Source of the DNA: Edaphobacter aggregans
Lineage (GTDB): Bacteria > Acidobacteriota > Terriglobia > Terriglobales > Acidobacteriaceae
Length of the DNA stretch: 64,000 nucleotides
NCBI GenBank assembly: GCA_022736715.1
Contig: DZDJ01000008.1
Coordinates: 37,529 to 101,528 of the forward strand
Direction: 5' to 3'
The number at the start of each line of letters is the position of its first letter. Positions within the stretch are counted from its first letter, which is position 1. The translations under genes were made by a program, and so were the position numbers. The notes under the pieces were generated by a model. The model was not told the origin of the DNA, searched no databases, and was given only the letters and a program-made list of their open reading frames with translations. Positions 45,698 through 55,255 of the stretch are shown piece by piece.

Positions 45698-47317
45698 TTA
45701 GTTTGGCATCTGGTTGCTGGCGGTTGCCTTCTGCGCATCCACGGTCAGGGCATGGTCTTCCAGCGTCTGTGCCTGCGGCAGATAGGTGAGGGCCTTGTTG
45801 ATCATCGGGTCCCAGTCGGCGCGCACCTTCAGCCCGGCCTGCTGGCCAAATTGCGAGGTAAAGATCTCGCTCTTGATGCTGGCCTTGACCCAGTCCAGTA
45901 CACCGTTGATGTCCTGGTCGGTGTAGTTGATGTTCTGGCTGGTCAGGAACTGCTTGAAGTCCTTCATGACCGCATCATCCACCTGGAAATCCCTGCTGAC
46001 AGAGCGGTTTGCCAGATAGTGTTTGGCAAAGTTGAAGAAGGCGTAGTGCAACAGCAGGTCGCCCTGGAAGGTATTGGACTTCGGCGTATCGATCTTGTAG
46101 TCCGGCGTAATGCCGCCGCCGCCATACACAGTGCGCCCGGAGTCGGTCAGCCGCACTTCGCGGTTGGCCGTGCTTTGCTTCTGGTCGCGCACGTAATAGT
46201 AGTCGTACAGGGAAACGCCATCGTAGTTGCGCTGGATGAGGCGTCCGCTGGGCGTGTAGTAGTGGTACGTGGTGAGCGCCAGGCCGGTGCTGTCAGAAAG
46301 CGGATAGACCGTCTGCACCAGTCCCTTGCCAAAGGTGGTCTCACCCACAATCAGGGCGCGGTCGTGGTCCTGCAGTGCGCCGGAGACGATTTCCGCCGCG
46401 GAAGCGGTGTTGCGGTTCACCAGCACCACGATCGGATATTTGGTGTCGCTGCCGTTTTCCACGCGATACACCTGGTCGGGGAAGGAGCGGCCATGCTGCG
46501 AAACCACAATCTGTCCTTTTTTCAGGAACTTATCGGCCACGGCCACGGCCTGGTTGAGCAGACCGCCGGGGTTGCCGCGCAGGTCGAGAATCAGACCGTT
46601 GATCTTGCCGAAGCTGTCCAGCGCATCGCCCACTTCCTGTCCGGTGGTCTCCTGAAAATTGGTGACGTGGATGTAGCCGACGCCGGGGCGGATCAGGAAG
46701 GCCAGATCGACGCTGTTGCGGGGGATTTCAGCGCGGACGAGGTCAAAGACCAGCGGCTTGGGGCTGCCCTCGCGGCTCATGGTCACGGTAACGTGCGTGC
46801 CTTTGGGACCTTTCAGCAGGTTGGCCACGTCCAGCGAACTCATGTTGTCGGTGGACTTTCCGTTGATGTTTTCAATCACGTCGCCGGGGCGAATGCCCGC
46901 CTTGTAGGCCGGAGTCCCCTCAAATGGCGCAACGACAACGATTTGCGTGCGTCCAGAGGGGGTGATCTGCGGCTGAATGGTCATACCGACGCCGTAGTAT
47001 TTACCATGCTGGTCCTCGCGCATCTGGGCGAAGGCCTTGGGGTCGTAGAAGTTGGAGTGCGGATCCAGCTCATGCAGCATGCCGGGGATGGCGCCGTCAT
47101 AGATGGCCTTGTCGATCTTGTCGCCGGTGAGCGGCTCCGCGTAGTTCTGCTCCACAATGGCATAGACATTGGTGAACTGCTTCAGGCTGTCGCGCAGGGC
47201 CGACTGATCTGTGCTGGCCTGGGCCCCCACTCTCTGATTGAGCACCATGCCCAGCAGCCCACAGGTGGCGAGGAAGATCGTAAGAGAAAAAAGCGAACGG
47301 CGAGTGCGCGAAGCCAT
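45698..47317 (-). CDS. ctpA: S41 family C-terminal processing peptidase
   Basis: ORF 45698..47548; start near 47317 (MASRTRRSLFSLTIFLATCG). PDZ plus LVNRNTASAAEIVSGALQDHDRALIVGETTFGKGLVQTVYPL with intact Ser and Lys. Confidence 0.95.
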   Translation of the reverse strand: MASRTRRSLFSLTIFLATCGLLGMVLNQRVGAQASTDQSALRDSLKQFTNVYAIVEQNYAEPLTGDKIDKAIYDGAIPGMLHELDPHSNFYDPKAFAQMREDQHGKYYGVGMTIQPQITPSGRTQIVVVAPFEGTPAYKAGIRPGDVIENINGKSTDNMSSLDVANLLKGPKGTHVTVTMSREGSPKPLVFDLVRAEIPRNSVDLAFLIRPGVGYIHVTNFQETTGQEVGDALDSFGKINGLILDLRGNPGGLLNQAVAVADKFLKKGQIVVSQHGRSFPDQVYRVENGSDTKYPIVVLVNRNTASAAEIVSGALQDHDRALIVGETTFGKGLVQTVYPLSDSTGLALTTYHYYTPSGRLIQRNYDGVSLYDYYYVRDQKQSTANREVRLTDSGRTVYGGGGITPDYKIDTPKSNTFQGDLLLHYAFFNFAKHYLANRSVSRDFQVDDAVMKDFKQFLTSQNINYTDQDINGVLDWVKASIKSEIFTSQFGQQAGLKVRADWDPMINKALTYLPQAQTLEDHALTVDAQKATASNQMPN

Positions 47318-47500
47318 GCGGCGGAGTACCTCGGACGTAAATAGTTGGCATTCCGTGCAGCAATTCGACCGGAAGCGCCAACTGCGTGTGTCACCAACGT
47401 TTAGAGTGTCCTGATGGCGCGGGCAACGTTGCGACACCATGTTGGACGTTCTGGGTCGAAGTATAGCACTCGCTCCTGTAGGATGAGATGCAGCTCCGAG

Positions 47501-47532
47501 GAAACGGGGACAGCGGGAAACGGGGACAGCGG
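47501..47532. repeat. Perfect tandem duplication of a 16-mer
   Basis: GAAACGGGGACAGCGG x2 at 47501-47516 and 47517-47532 in the divergent spacer. Confidence 0.9.
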
Positions 47533-47720
47533 ATTTCGAGGAAATCACATCTTCTGTGCGTTGAGGAATTGGATTCCTCGCCTGAGGTGTTTAGAATGCA
47601 AGTACCGGATACCGTCTGCGTGCAGGCATATTCCAGAGAGAGTACAAGAGGCGAGCGGCAGCGGTTGTGCCAGCCAGCGGTGCTCAAAAATTCCGGCCAG
47701 TTTCCGAGACGTTGATAACG

Positions 47721-49499
47721 ATGACCTTTCGATTTTCGCAGTTACCGGCAAAGCGCAGCCTGATAGTTGGCGTGTGCGCTGTTGCAATCCTGGCCCAGCC
47801 GGGCCTGATTCGTAACCTTCAGGCGCAACAGGCAGATGCTCCGTTGCCTGCCAAAGCTCCGAACTCGATCTTTGCCCCAACGCCGATCATTCCCAACGCG
47901 AAAGTGGTGGAGGAAGTGATTGCGCGTGTGAATGACCAGATCATCAGCTCGGCGGATCTGGAGCGAGCCCGCCAGCAACTGGAGCAGGAAGCGCACCAGC
48001 AGAGCATGTCGCAGATGGACTTGCAGGTCCGCGAAGACAACCTGTTGCGCGACCTGATCGACCAGCAGCTGCTGCTGTCCAAGGGGAAGCAACTGGGCAT
48101 TACGGGTGACGTGGAGCTGATCCGCCGGCTGGACGAGATTCGCAAGCAGAACCACTTTGACTCGATGGAAGCGTTGCAGAAGGCCGCCGAGCAGCAGGGC
48201 GTGTCTTTTGAGGACTTCAAGGCCAATATCCGCAACAGCATTATTACGCAGGAAGTAGTGCGGGATGAGGTGAGCAGCCACCTGCAGGTGTCGGAAGCGG
48301 ACATCCAGAAGTATTACCAGGACCACAAGAGCAGCTTTGACCGTCCGGAATCCGTGCGGTTGAGCGAAATCCTGATTCCAACCCCCGCGGAGAAGGACGG
48401 CGAACCGGCAGAAGCGACTGTGACTGCGGCGCTGGCCAAGGCGTCCGAGGTGGAAGCCAAGCTGAAGGCTGGCGCGGATTTTGCCGAGATGGCGAAGCTC
48501 TATTCCGGTGGTCCGACGGCACAGCAGGGGGGCGATCTGGGAACTTTCCAGCGTGGTGCGCTGGCCAAGGTTCTGGAAGACAAGACCTTTGCATTGCAGG
48601 CCGGGCAGTGGACGGAACCAATCCGCACCAAGCAGGGATACATCATCCTGAAGACAACCGAGCATACGGCTGGCGGCATTCCTTCGCTGAAGGAGGTGGA
48701 GCCGGAGGTGGAGCAGGACCTCTATATGGAGGAGATGCAGCCGGCCCTGCGTGCCTACCTGACCAAGCTGCGGGAGCAGGCATACATCGACATCAAGCCG
48801 GGATATGTGGACAGTGGCGCCAGTCCGCTGGAAACCAAGCCAGTCTTCAGCGCCTATGCTCCGCCTGCTCCCAAGAAGAAGAAAGTGGTGGAAAAGAAAC
48901 GCTTTGAGCGGCATGTGGCGCACAAGGCCTCCAGTGCTCCGGGGGTTGAGAAGGTGGGAACCACGGCCAACGGAAAGCCGAAGAAGATCAAGCGCGAAAA
49001 GATCCGCTTTGGCCAGGCTCCACGCGAGAGCTTGCCGGCAGAGACACAGGCAGAAGCGGCGGATTCCACGGCCAATGGACAGGCGCAGCCGCCTGCAGAT
49101 GGCAGTACGGCTGCGGCCCAGACGGAAGCGGCCCTGCTGGCAAACCCAAATGCGGACCCACTGGCTCCAAAAGAGGTCAAGGAAAAGAAGTCCCGCTACA
49201 TGGACCGCATGAAGCTGCCGAAGTCGAAGCAGAAAAAGAAGAAGGAGTTTGGGGAAGATACTCCGCCTCCGCCGACGGTACAGGAGGCGCGGACGCAGAA
49301 GGTGCAGTCTGCGCCGCTGGGACTGGGTGGAGATACTGCGGCCAAGAAGAAAAAGAAGAAGCACGTGAAGGGTGAGAAAAAGGAGCGGTATTCAGACAAG
49401 GCGCAGGACAAGCCGGAGGCCCAGCCGGCAGTCGGCACGGGACCCGCGGCCGCCACTCCAGTTCCTACTCCTACTCCGGCTCCGGCGCCACAGCAGTAA
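47721..49499 (+). CDS. SurA-like peptidylprolyl isomerase with long Lys-rich C-terminal tail
   Basis: Start ATG 47721; SurA_N VVEEVIARVNDQIISSADLERARQQLEQE...; parvulin domain VRLSEILIPTP...KLYSGGPTAQQGGDLGTFQRGALAKVLEDKTFALQAGQWTEPIRTKQGYIILKTTE; tail KKKKVVEKKRF...KSKQKKKKEFG...KKKKKKHVKGEKKERYSDK. Confidence 0.93.
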   Translation: MTFRFSQLPAKRSLIVGVCAVAILAQPGLIRNLQAQQADAPLPAKAPNSIFAPTPIIPNAKVVEEVIARVNDQIISSADLERARQQLEQEAHQQSMSQMDLQVREDNLLRDLIDQQLLLSKGKQLGITGDVELIRRLDEIRKQNHFDSMEALQKAAEQQGVSFEDFKANIRNSIITQEVVRDEVSSHLQVSEADIQKYYQDHKSSFDRPESVRLSEILIPTPAEKDGEPAEATVTAALAKASEVEAKLKAGADFAEMAKLYSGGPTAQQGGDLGTFQRGALAKVLEDKTFALQAGQWTEPIRTKQGYIILKTTEHTAGGIPSLKEVEPEVEQDLYMEEMQPALRAYLTKLREQAYIDIKPGYVDSGASPLETKPVFSAYAPPAPKKKKVVEKKRFERHVAHKASSAPGVEKVGTTANGKPKKIKREKIRFGQAPRESLPAETQAEAADSTANGQAQPPADGSTAAAQTEAALLANPNADPLAPKEVKEKKSRYMDRMKLPKSKQKKKKEFGEDTPPPPTVQEARTQKVQSAPLGLGGDTAAKKKKKKHVKGEKKERYSDKAQDKPEAQPAVGTGPAAATPVPTPTPAPAPQQ

Positions 49500-49528
49500 G
49501 CGCCGTCCGGAAGCAAGAACAGCAGCCG

Positions 49529-49575
49529 TCCCCGCAGCGATTTCCTCAAAAGAAAAGGCTGCGGGGATTTCTTTT
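49529..49575 (+). terminator. Rho-independent terminator
   Basis: TCCCCGCAGC...GCTGCGGGGA followed by TTTCTTTTT. Confidence 0.85.
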
Positions 49576-49650
49576 TACCGCTGAAGCGATGGCGCAAGGT
49601 GCCATAATGCTTAGCGAAGACCACTCCGGAGAGGACGGCGGACAGGCCAG

Positions 49651-50649
49651 ATGAAAGATTTTTCGATTGCAGACGCGGCTGCGCACGACAACAGCGTCGT
49701 CACCTCCTACTTTGCGCTGGCCTCCATCCAACTGCGCGACCGCAAGCAGGGTGGGCACTATCTGGCGGTGGTGCTGAGCGACCGCACCGGACAGATGGAA
49801 GGCCGCATGTGGGACGACTACGAGGACAGCTTCCGTCAGTGCGCCGAAGGCGGCTACGTGAAGGCGCAGGGGCAGATCAGCCGCTATCAGGGCAAGTTCC
49901 AGATCACGTTGCAGAAGCTGCGTCCGGCGGCGGAGAACGAAGTCGACCCGACGGATTTTCTGCCCGCGACGACGAAAGATGTGGAGGCGCTTTGGGCTGC
50001 GCTGCGCAGCTACGTGGAGAGTTTTCAGGACGCTGACCTGAAGCGGTTGCTGAACGCCTTTCTGGACGATCCGGAGATTGCCGCCGCCTACCGCAGTGCT
50101 CCGGCGGCCAAGATGCTGCATCACGCGTGGCTCGGCGGATTGCTGGAGCATGTGGTGGCGCTGCTGGATGTTTGCAATGCCACGGCGCCGTTTTATCCGG
50201 AGGTGAACCGCGATCTGCTGCTCTCCGGGGCGATTCTGCATGACATTGGCAAGACGCGCGAACTGAGCTGGAATGCAACCTTTAGCTATACCATTGAGGG
50301 CCAGCTGGTGGGGCACATCAGCATTGCCATGGGCATGCTGCGCGAAAAGATCAACGCGGTAGCGGCGGCGGGCAGGCCGTTTCCAGACAAGCTGCGCATC
50401 CTGCTGGAGCACCTGATCCTGAGCCATCATGGCAAGTATGAGTTCGGCTCGCCGAAGCTGCCCATGACGCCGGAGGCGGTGCTGCTGAATGTGCTGGATG
50501 ATCTGGAGGCGAAGATGCAGAACATGCGCGCAGAATTTGCCAGAGACCTGTCTAACGGCCGCAGTGGCCGCGAATTGACAGACTGGGTGCGGGCGCTGGA
50601 GCGTCCGCTGCTGAACACGCGGCGTTTTCTGGAAGAGGAGGAGAAGTAA
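49651..50649 (+). CDS. 3'-5' exoribonuclease YhaM-like (OB fold + HD domain)
   Basis: GHYLAVVLSDRTGQMEGRMWDDYEDSF (OB) ... HHAWLGGLLEHVVALLDVC...LLLSGAILHDIGKTRELSW...LEHLILSHHGKYEFGSPKLPMTPEAVLLNVLDDLEAKM. Confidence 0.93.
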   Translation: MKDFSIADAAAHDNSVVTSYFALASIQLRDRKQGGHYLAVVLSDRTGQMEGRMWDDYEDSFRQCAEGGYVKAQGQISRYQGKFQITLQKLRPAAENEVDPTDFLPATTKDVEALWAALRSYVESFQDADLKRLLNAFLDDPEIAAAYRSAPAAKMLHHAWLGGLLEHVVALLDVCNATAPFYPEVNRDLLLSGAILHDIGKTRELSWNATFSYTIEGQLVGHISIAMGMLREKINAVAAAGRPFPDKLRILLEHLILSHHGKYEFGSPKLPMTPEAVLLNVLDDLEAKMQNMRAEFARDLSNGRSGRELTDWVRALERPLLNTRRFLEEEEK

Positions 50650-50651
50650 GC

Positions 50652-51029
50652 ATGCCATTTCTCGTAAAGTCGGAGCCGGATGTCTATTCCTTTGCCGATC
50701 TGCAGCGTGACAAGGAAACCATCTGGGATGGAGTCACCAATCCGCAGGGAGTGATGTATCTGCGGCAGATGAAGGCGGGCGAAAAGTTTGTGATTTACCA
50801 CACGGGCGACGAGCGCCGCGCGATGGGCACAGCCAAGGTGCTGAGTGTGGACGCGGCTGATCCCAAGGTGCCGCTGGTGCGTATCGAGGCAGGAAAAGCG
50901 CTGAAGACTCCGAAGACGCTGGCGGAGATGAAGGCCAATCCGCTCTTTGCCGACTCGCCGCTGGTTAGGCAGGGGCGGTTGTCGGTGGTGCCGCTGACGG
51001 ACGAGCAGTGGAAGTGGATTGTGGGGTAG
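50652..51029 (+). CDS. EVE domain-containing protein
   Basis: FLVKSEPDVYSFADLQRDKETIWDGVTNPQGVMYLRQMKAGEKFVIYHTGDERRAMGTAKVLS. Confidence 0.95.
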   Translation: MPFLVKSEPDVYSFADLQRDKETIWDGVTNPQGVMYLRQMKAGEKFVIYHTGDERRAMGTAKVLSVDAADPKVPLVRIEAGKALKTPKTLAEMKANPLFADSPLVRQGRLSVVPLTDEQWKWIVG

Positions 51030-51130
51030 CCTGCCCGGGGCACGTACTGCTGGCGCGTTACAATAGATGGAGTAGAAACTGGCCGAAAAGCGTTAAAGCG
51101 ACGGCTGGTAAGGGTTTAGAAGGCGAAAGA

Positions 51131-52312
51131 ATGCTTCGATTTTCAACAGCGGGTGAGTCGCACGGCGAAAGCCTGATTGCGCTGGTTTCGGGTCTTCCGG
51201 CAGGGGTAGAGGTCGACGAGGAGTACATCAGCCACGAGCTGTGGCGGCGGCAGCAGGGCTACGGACGCGGCGGACGCATGCGCATTGAGCGCGACGCGGC
51301 CCATATTCTGTCCGGCGTGCGGCATGGCAAGACGATCGGTTCGCCGGTGGCGATGGAGATTGAGAACCGCGACTGGAAGAACTGGACGGAGATTCTGCCG
51401 GTGGGCGCGGGCGATCCGGCCAGGCACAAGGCGGTGGCTTCGCCGCGTCCGGGACATGCGGATCTGGCAGGCAGCCTGAAGTATGACTTTAAGGATGCGC
51501 GCTATGTGCTGGAGCGGGCCTCGGCGCGGGAGTCCACGGCACGCGTGGCTGCGGGCGCGCTGGCCAAACTGTTGCTGCGCGCGCTGGGCATTGAGGTGGC
51601 CAGCCACGTGATTCGCGTGGGCTCGGCGGAGCTGAGCCGCCCGGCGGAGTGGGAAGAGATTTTTGCTCTGCGGCAGAAGCAGGAAGTGCTGCTGAACTGC
51701 GTGGATGCGGAGAGCGAAGCCCGCATGAAGGCGCAGGTGGATGCCGTGTTGCGCACGGGCGATACCGTGGGCGGCGTATTTGAGGTGGTGGCGCATGGCG
51801 TGCCGCCGGGCGTGGGAACCTACGCCAACTGGGACGAGCGGCTGGACGGTCAGCTTGCCTGTGCGGTGATGAGCCTGCAGGCGGTGAAGGCGGTGGAGAT
51901 TGGCCGTGGCGTAACGGCGGCCGAGTCCTTCGGCTCGGAAGTGCATGATGCAATCGGCTACGCGGAGCAGCAGGCCAACGGCAGTTTTACCCGCTTTACC
52001 CGCGACCACAACAATGCAGGCGGCATTGAGGGCGGCATTTCGAATGGCGAGGACCTGATTGTGCGTGGGTATCTGAAGCCGATTTCGACGCTGCGCCGTC
52101 CGCTGGGCTCGGTCAATTTTGAGACGCGCGAGCCGGTGAAGGCGGCCTATGAGCGCTCGGATGTGTGTGTGGTGCCGGCCGCGGGCGTTGCGGCGGAGTC
52201 GATGGTGGCGCTGACGCTGGCGCGCATGGTGCTGGAAAAGTTTGGCGGCGATTCGCTGAAGGAGTTGAAGCGCAACTTCGACGGGTACGCCGAGCAGATT
52301 CGCAATTACTAG
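51131..52312 (+). CDS. aroC: Chorismate synthase
   Basis: MLRFSTAGESHGESLIALVSGLPAGV...LWRRQQGYGRGGRMRIERDAAHILSGVRHGKTIGSPVAMEIENRDW...HNNAGGIEGGISNGEDLIVRGYLKPISTL. Confidence 0.98.
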   Translation: MLRFSTAGESHGESLIALVSGLPAGVEVDEEYISHELWRRQQGYGRGGRMRIERDAAHILSGVRHGKTIGSPVAMEIENRDWKNWTEILPVGAGDPARHKAVASPRPGHADLAGSLKYDFKDARYVLERASARESTARVAAGALAKLLLRALGIEVASHVIRVGSAELSRPAEWEEIFALRQKQEVLLNCVDAESEARMKAQVDAVLRTGDTVGGVFEVVAHGVPPGVGTYANWDERLDGQLACAVMSLQAVKAVEIGRGVTAAESFGSEVHDAIGYAEQQANGSFTRFTRDHNNAGGIEGGISNGEDLIVRGYLKPISTLRRPLGSVNFETREPVKAAYERSDVCVVPAAGVAAESMVALTLARMVLEKFGGDSLKELKRNFDGYAEQIRNY

Positions 52313-52354
52313 GTCAACCGCAGCAATGCGGAGTATGGCAGATAGAGAACGTTT

Positions 52355-52864
52355 ATGATTCGCCCGATTGTGAAATATCCTGACCCGGTGTTGTCGAAGC
52401 CGACGGAGCTGGTGACGGACTTTGGTGAAGAGACGCGCAAGCTGGTGGAGGACATGTTTGAGTCCATGTATGCGGCGCAGGGAATTGGGCTGGCAGCTCC
52501 GCAGGTTGGCGTGCCGTTACGGCTCACGGTCGTTGACCTGAGCAACCAGAAGGAAGAGGACGGGAAGATTGTTCTCATCAATCCGGAGGTGATTGTGCGC
52601 GAAGGCAAGCAGATAGAGGAGGAAGGCTGCCTGAGCCTGCCGGACATCCGCGAGAAGGTGTCGCGCGCGATGAAGGTGACAGTGCGCGCACAGGATCTGG
52701 ACGCGGAGTGGTTCGAGGTCGATGGTGAGGAACTGCTGGCGCGGGCTTTTCAGCATGAGATTGACCATCTGGACGGCGTGCTGTTCATTGAGCGCATCAG
52801 CCGCCTGAAGCGCGACCTGGCGCTGCGCAAGATTCGCAAGCTGATCAAAGCCGGCGATTGGTAA
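52355..52864 (+). CDS. def: Peptide deformylase
   Basis: GIGLAAPQVGVPLRL (motif 1), EEEGCLSLPDI (EGCLS), RAFQHEIDHLDGVLFIERIS (HEIDHL). Confidence 0.98.
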   Translation: MIRPIVKYPDPVLSKPTELVTDFGEETRKLVEDMFESMYAAQGIGLAAPQVGVPLRLTVVDLSNQKEEDGKIVLINPEVIVREGKQIEEEGCLSLPDIREKVSRAMKVTVRAQDLDAEWFEVDGEELLARAFQHEIDHLDGVLFIERISRLKRDLALRKIRKLIKAGDW

Positions 52865-52880
52865 ACCAGCGGGGGACGCG

Positions 52881-53831
52881 ATGAAGATCGTCTTCTGCGG
52901 AACTCCGCAGTTTGCTGTGCCGGCTTTAAAGGCCATTGTGGCCGCCGGGCACGAAGTGGCCCTGGTGGTGACGCAGCCGGACCGGCAGAGCGGACGCGGG
53001 CTGGAGCTTGCGGCCCCTCCGGTGAAGCAGACCGCGCTGGCGCTGGGCCTTTCTGTAGTACAGCCGGAAAAAATCAGGAACAACGCCGAGTTTCGTGCGC
53101 AGTTGGAGGCAATTGCGCCGGAGGCCATTGTGGTGGTGGCGTATGGCCGCATCATCCCCAAATGGATGCTGGACCTGCCGCCGCTGGGCAATATCAACCT
53201 GCATGCGTCGCTGCTGCCGAAGTATCGCGGGGCCGCACCGATCCAATGGGCGGTGGCCAACGGAGAAGCGGTAACGGGTTCGACCACGATGCGCATTGAT
53301 GCAGGGCTGGACACGGGCGAGATGCTGCTGCGCGGCGAGATTCCAATTGACGCAACCCAGACGGCGCAGGAGCTCTTTCCGGTTCTGGCGGAGGCAGGTG
53401 CTCCGCTGATGGTGGAAACGCTGGCTGGGCTGGCTGCGGGCTCCATTACGCCGGTTCGACAAAATGAGGCGGAGGCTTCGCTGGCGCCGATCCTGACGCG
53501 GGAAGATGCGGAGATGGCCTTTGCGCGCACGGCGCAGCAACTCTACAACCGGTGGCGCGGTTTTCAGCCGTGGCCGGGCGCGTATACCTTTTTCCGTGGG
53601 AAAAAACTGATTGTGCATCGTATGCAGTCCGCTGCGGTGGCGCAGGCGAGTGCTGCTCCTGATATTGCTTTGGGCGCGGTGCTGGTGGCAAAGGAGCAAC
53701 TGCTGGTGCAATGTGGTGATGGAACTGTGCTGGAGTTGCTGGAAGTGCAGATGGAGGGCAAAAAACGGGTGACGGCGGCGGAATTTCTGCGTGGCCACCA
53801 GTTGAAGCCGGGCGAGCGGCTGGGGAAATGA
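52881..53831 (+). CDS. fmt: Methionyl-tRNA formyltransferase
   Basis: MKIVFCGTPQFAVPALKAIVAAGHEVALVVTQPDRQSGRG...NINLHASLLPKYRGAAPIQWAVANGE...IDAGLDTGEML. Confidence 0.98.
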   Translation: MKIVFCGTPQFAVPALKAIVAAGHEVALVVTQPDRQSGRGLELAAPPVKQTALALGLSVVQPEKIRNNAEFRAQLEAIAPEAIVVVAYGRIIPKWMLDLPPLGNINLHASLLPKYRGAAPIQWAVANGEAVTGSTTMRIDAGLDTGEMLLRGEIPIDATQTAQELFPVLAEAGAPLMVETLAGLAAGSITPVRQNEAEASLAPILTREDAEMAFARTAQQLYNRWRGFQPWPGAYTFFRGKKLIVHRMQSAAVAQASAAPDIALGAVLVAKEQLLVQCGDGTVLELLEVQMEGKKRVTAAEFLRGHQLKPGERLGK

Positions 53832-55255
53832 GCATGCCAATGAAACGGCCGGAGCGGCCGCATCGGCCACTGCAACAGGCGGTGGCTGCGAAGACGATTT
53901 CTCCCGCACGCAACGCTGCGCAGCAGATTCTGACGTTGCTGCATCAGGGCAAGGGCCATTGTGATGAGTTGCTGCAGGGGCCGCTGCTGGCGGGCCTGTC
54001 GCAGGAAGACCGCAACCTGTGCACCACGCTGGTGATGGGTGTGCTGCGTTGGCAGATTGCGCTGGATGCGCAGATTGTTCCGCTGTTGCAGCATCCGGAA
54101 AAGGGGCTGCCGGAGCCGGTAGCGATTGCGCTGCGGCTGGGTGTATTTCAACTGCTGCATCTGGACCGCATTCCACCCCATGCGGCGATCTCCGAAAGCG
54201 TGGAACTGTGCCGTGCGGCGCAACAGCCGCAGACCACGGGCATGGTGAATGCCATTCTGCGCAAGATTGCGCGGTTGCCCAGACCGCTGCCCGCAGCGAA
54301 GAGCCTGGCCCTGCGCTATGCGCATCCGTCGTGGCTGGTGCAGCGGTGGAGCAGGCTCTACGGCAAGGAAGCGGCGGAGGCGATTTGCGCAGCAGGCCAG
54401 ACGCAGCCTGCTGCGCTGGTGCGCTGGGTTGGCAAGGATGCGGAAAAACCGGCTCTGCTGGCAGAGCTGGAGGCAGGCAAGCTGCTGCAGACGAGCTATG
54501 TTGGCAGTTCGGCGCAACTGGCGGCGCTGGCGGCGCAGCATCCGCAGCAGTTCCAGATGATGGACGAGGGCTCGCAACTGGTGGCGGAGATGGCTGCCTG
54601 TGGCGTTCCCACGGATGGAAAAATTCTGGACAGTTGCGCTGCGCCCGGCGGCAAAACGCTGGTGCTGGCGCAACGCAATCCGGCGGCAGAGATTCTGGCC
54701 TGCGACAGCAGTTCGCGTCGTTTGCAGGCCATGCGCAAGCGGCTGCAGCCGGTGGCGTATGCAGCCAGGGTGCGCTTTCTGCAGGGAGACGCATCGCAGC
54801 CCTTGCCTGCGGCCTTTGCGCAGGAGCAGTTCGACCGCATTTTGTGCGATGTGCCCTGCAGCGGTACGGGAACGCTGGCGCGCAATCCGGAGATTCGGCA
54901 TCACCTGCAACCGGAGGACCTGGAGCGCCACGCGGCGCGGCAAAAGGAGATTCTGGGCCGCGCGATGCGGCAGCTTGCGCCGGGCGGACGGCTGGTCTAT
55001 TCCACCTGTTCTCTGGAGCCGGAGGAAAATGAGGCGGTGGTGGAGGCCTGTCTGCAGGCTGAGCAGGGCTTCCGCAAAGTGGATGTTGCAACGGCGCTGG
55101 CAACGTTGCAGCAGCAGGGCGTTCTGCAGGCAGATGCGGCGGCCACGCTGCAGGCAACGGCGGTACGCGATGGCTATCTGCGCACGCTGCCGGGTGTACA
55201 TCCCTGTGATGGATTCTTTGCGGCGATGATCGAGCGCGTGGCGCTCTACAGCTAA
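53828..55255 (+). CDS. rsmB: 16S rRNA (cytosine-5) methyltransferase RsmB (NusB domain + MTase)
   Basis: NusB-like N-terminus; ILDSCAAPGGKTLVLAQ, FDRILCDVPCSGTGTLARNPEIRHHL, LVYSTCSLEPEENEAVVEAC. 4-bp overlap with fmt (ATGA). Confidence 0.96.
   Translation: MSMPMKRPERPHRPLQQAVAAKTISPARNAAQQILTLLHQGKGHCDELLQGPLLAGLSQEDRNLCTTLVMGVLRWQIALDAQIVPLLQHPEKGLPEPVAIALRLGVFQLLHLDRIPPHAAISESVELCRAAQQPQTTGMVNAILRKIARLPRPLPAAKSLALRYAHPSWLVQRWSRLYGKEAAEAICAAGQTQPAALVRWVGKDAEKPALLAELEAGKLLQTSYVGSSAQLAALAAQHPQQFQMMDEGSQLVAEMAACGVPTDGKILDSCAAPGGKTLVLAQRNPAAEILACDSSSRRLQAMRKRLQPVAYAARVRFLQGDASQPLPAAFAQEQFDRILCDVPCSGTGTLARNPEIRHHLQPEDLERHAARQKEILGRAMRQLAPGGRLVYSTCSLEPEENEAVVEACLQAEQGFRKVDVATALATLQQQGVLQADAAATLQATAVRDGYLRTLPGVHPCDGFFAAMIERVALYS

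Noticed and set aside
50652-51029. EVE-domain gene as part of an antiphage defence island
   Set aside because: Neighbours are housekeeping genes (yhaM-like, aroC, def, fmt); no restriction or nuclease defence partner nearby.
52926-55157. 743-aa minus-strand ORF antisense to fmt/rsmB
   Set aside because: Shadow ORF caused by GC-rich codon usage; Arg/His/Pro/Gln-rich, no domain signal, while the plus strand carries unmistakable fmt and rsmB.
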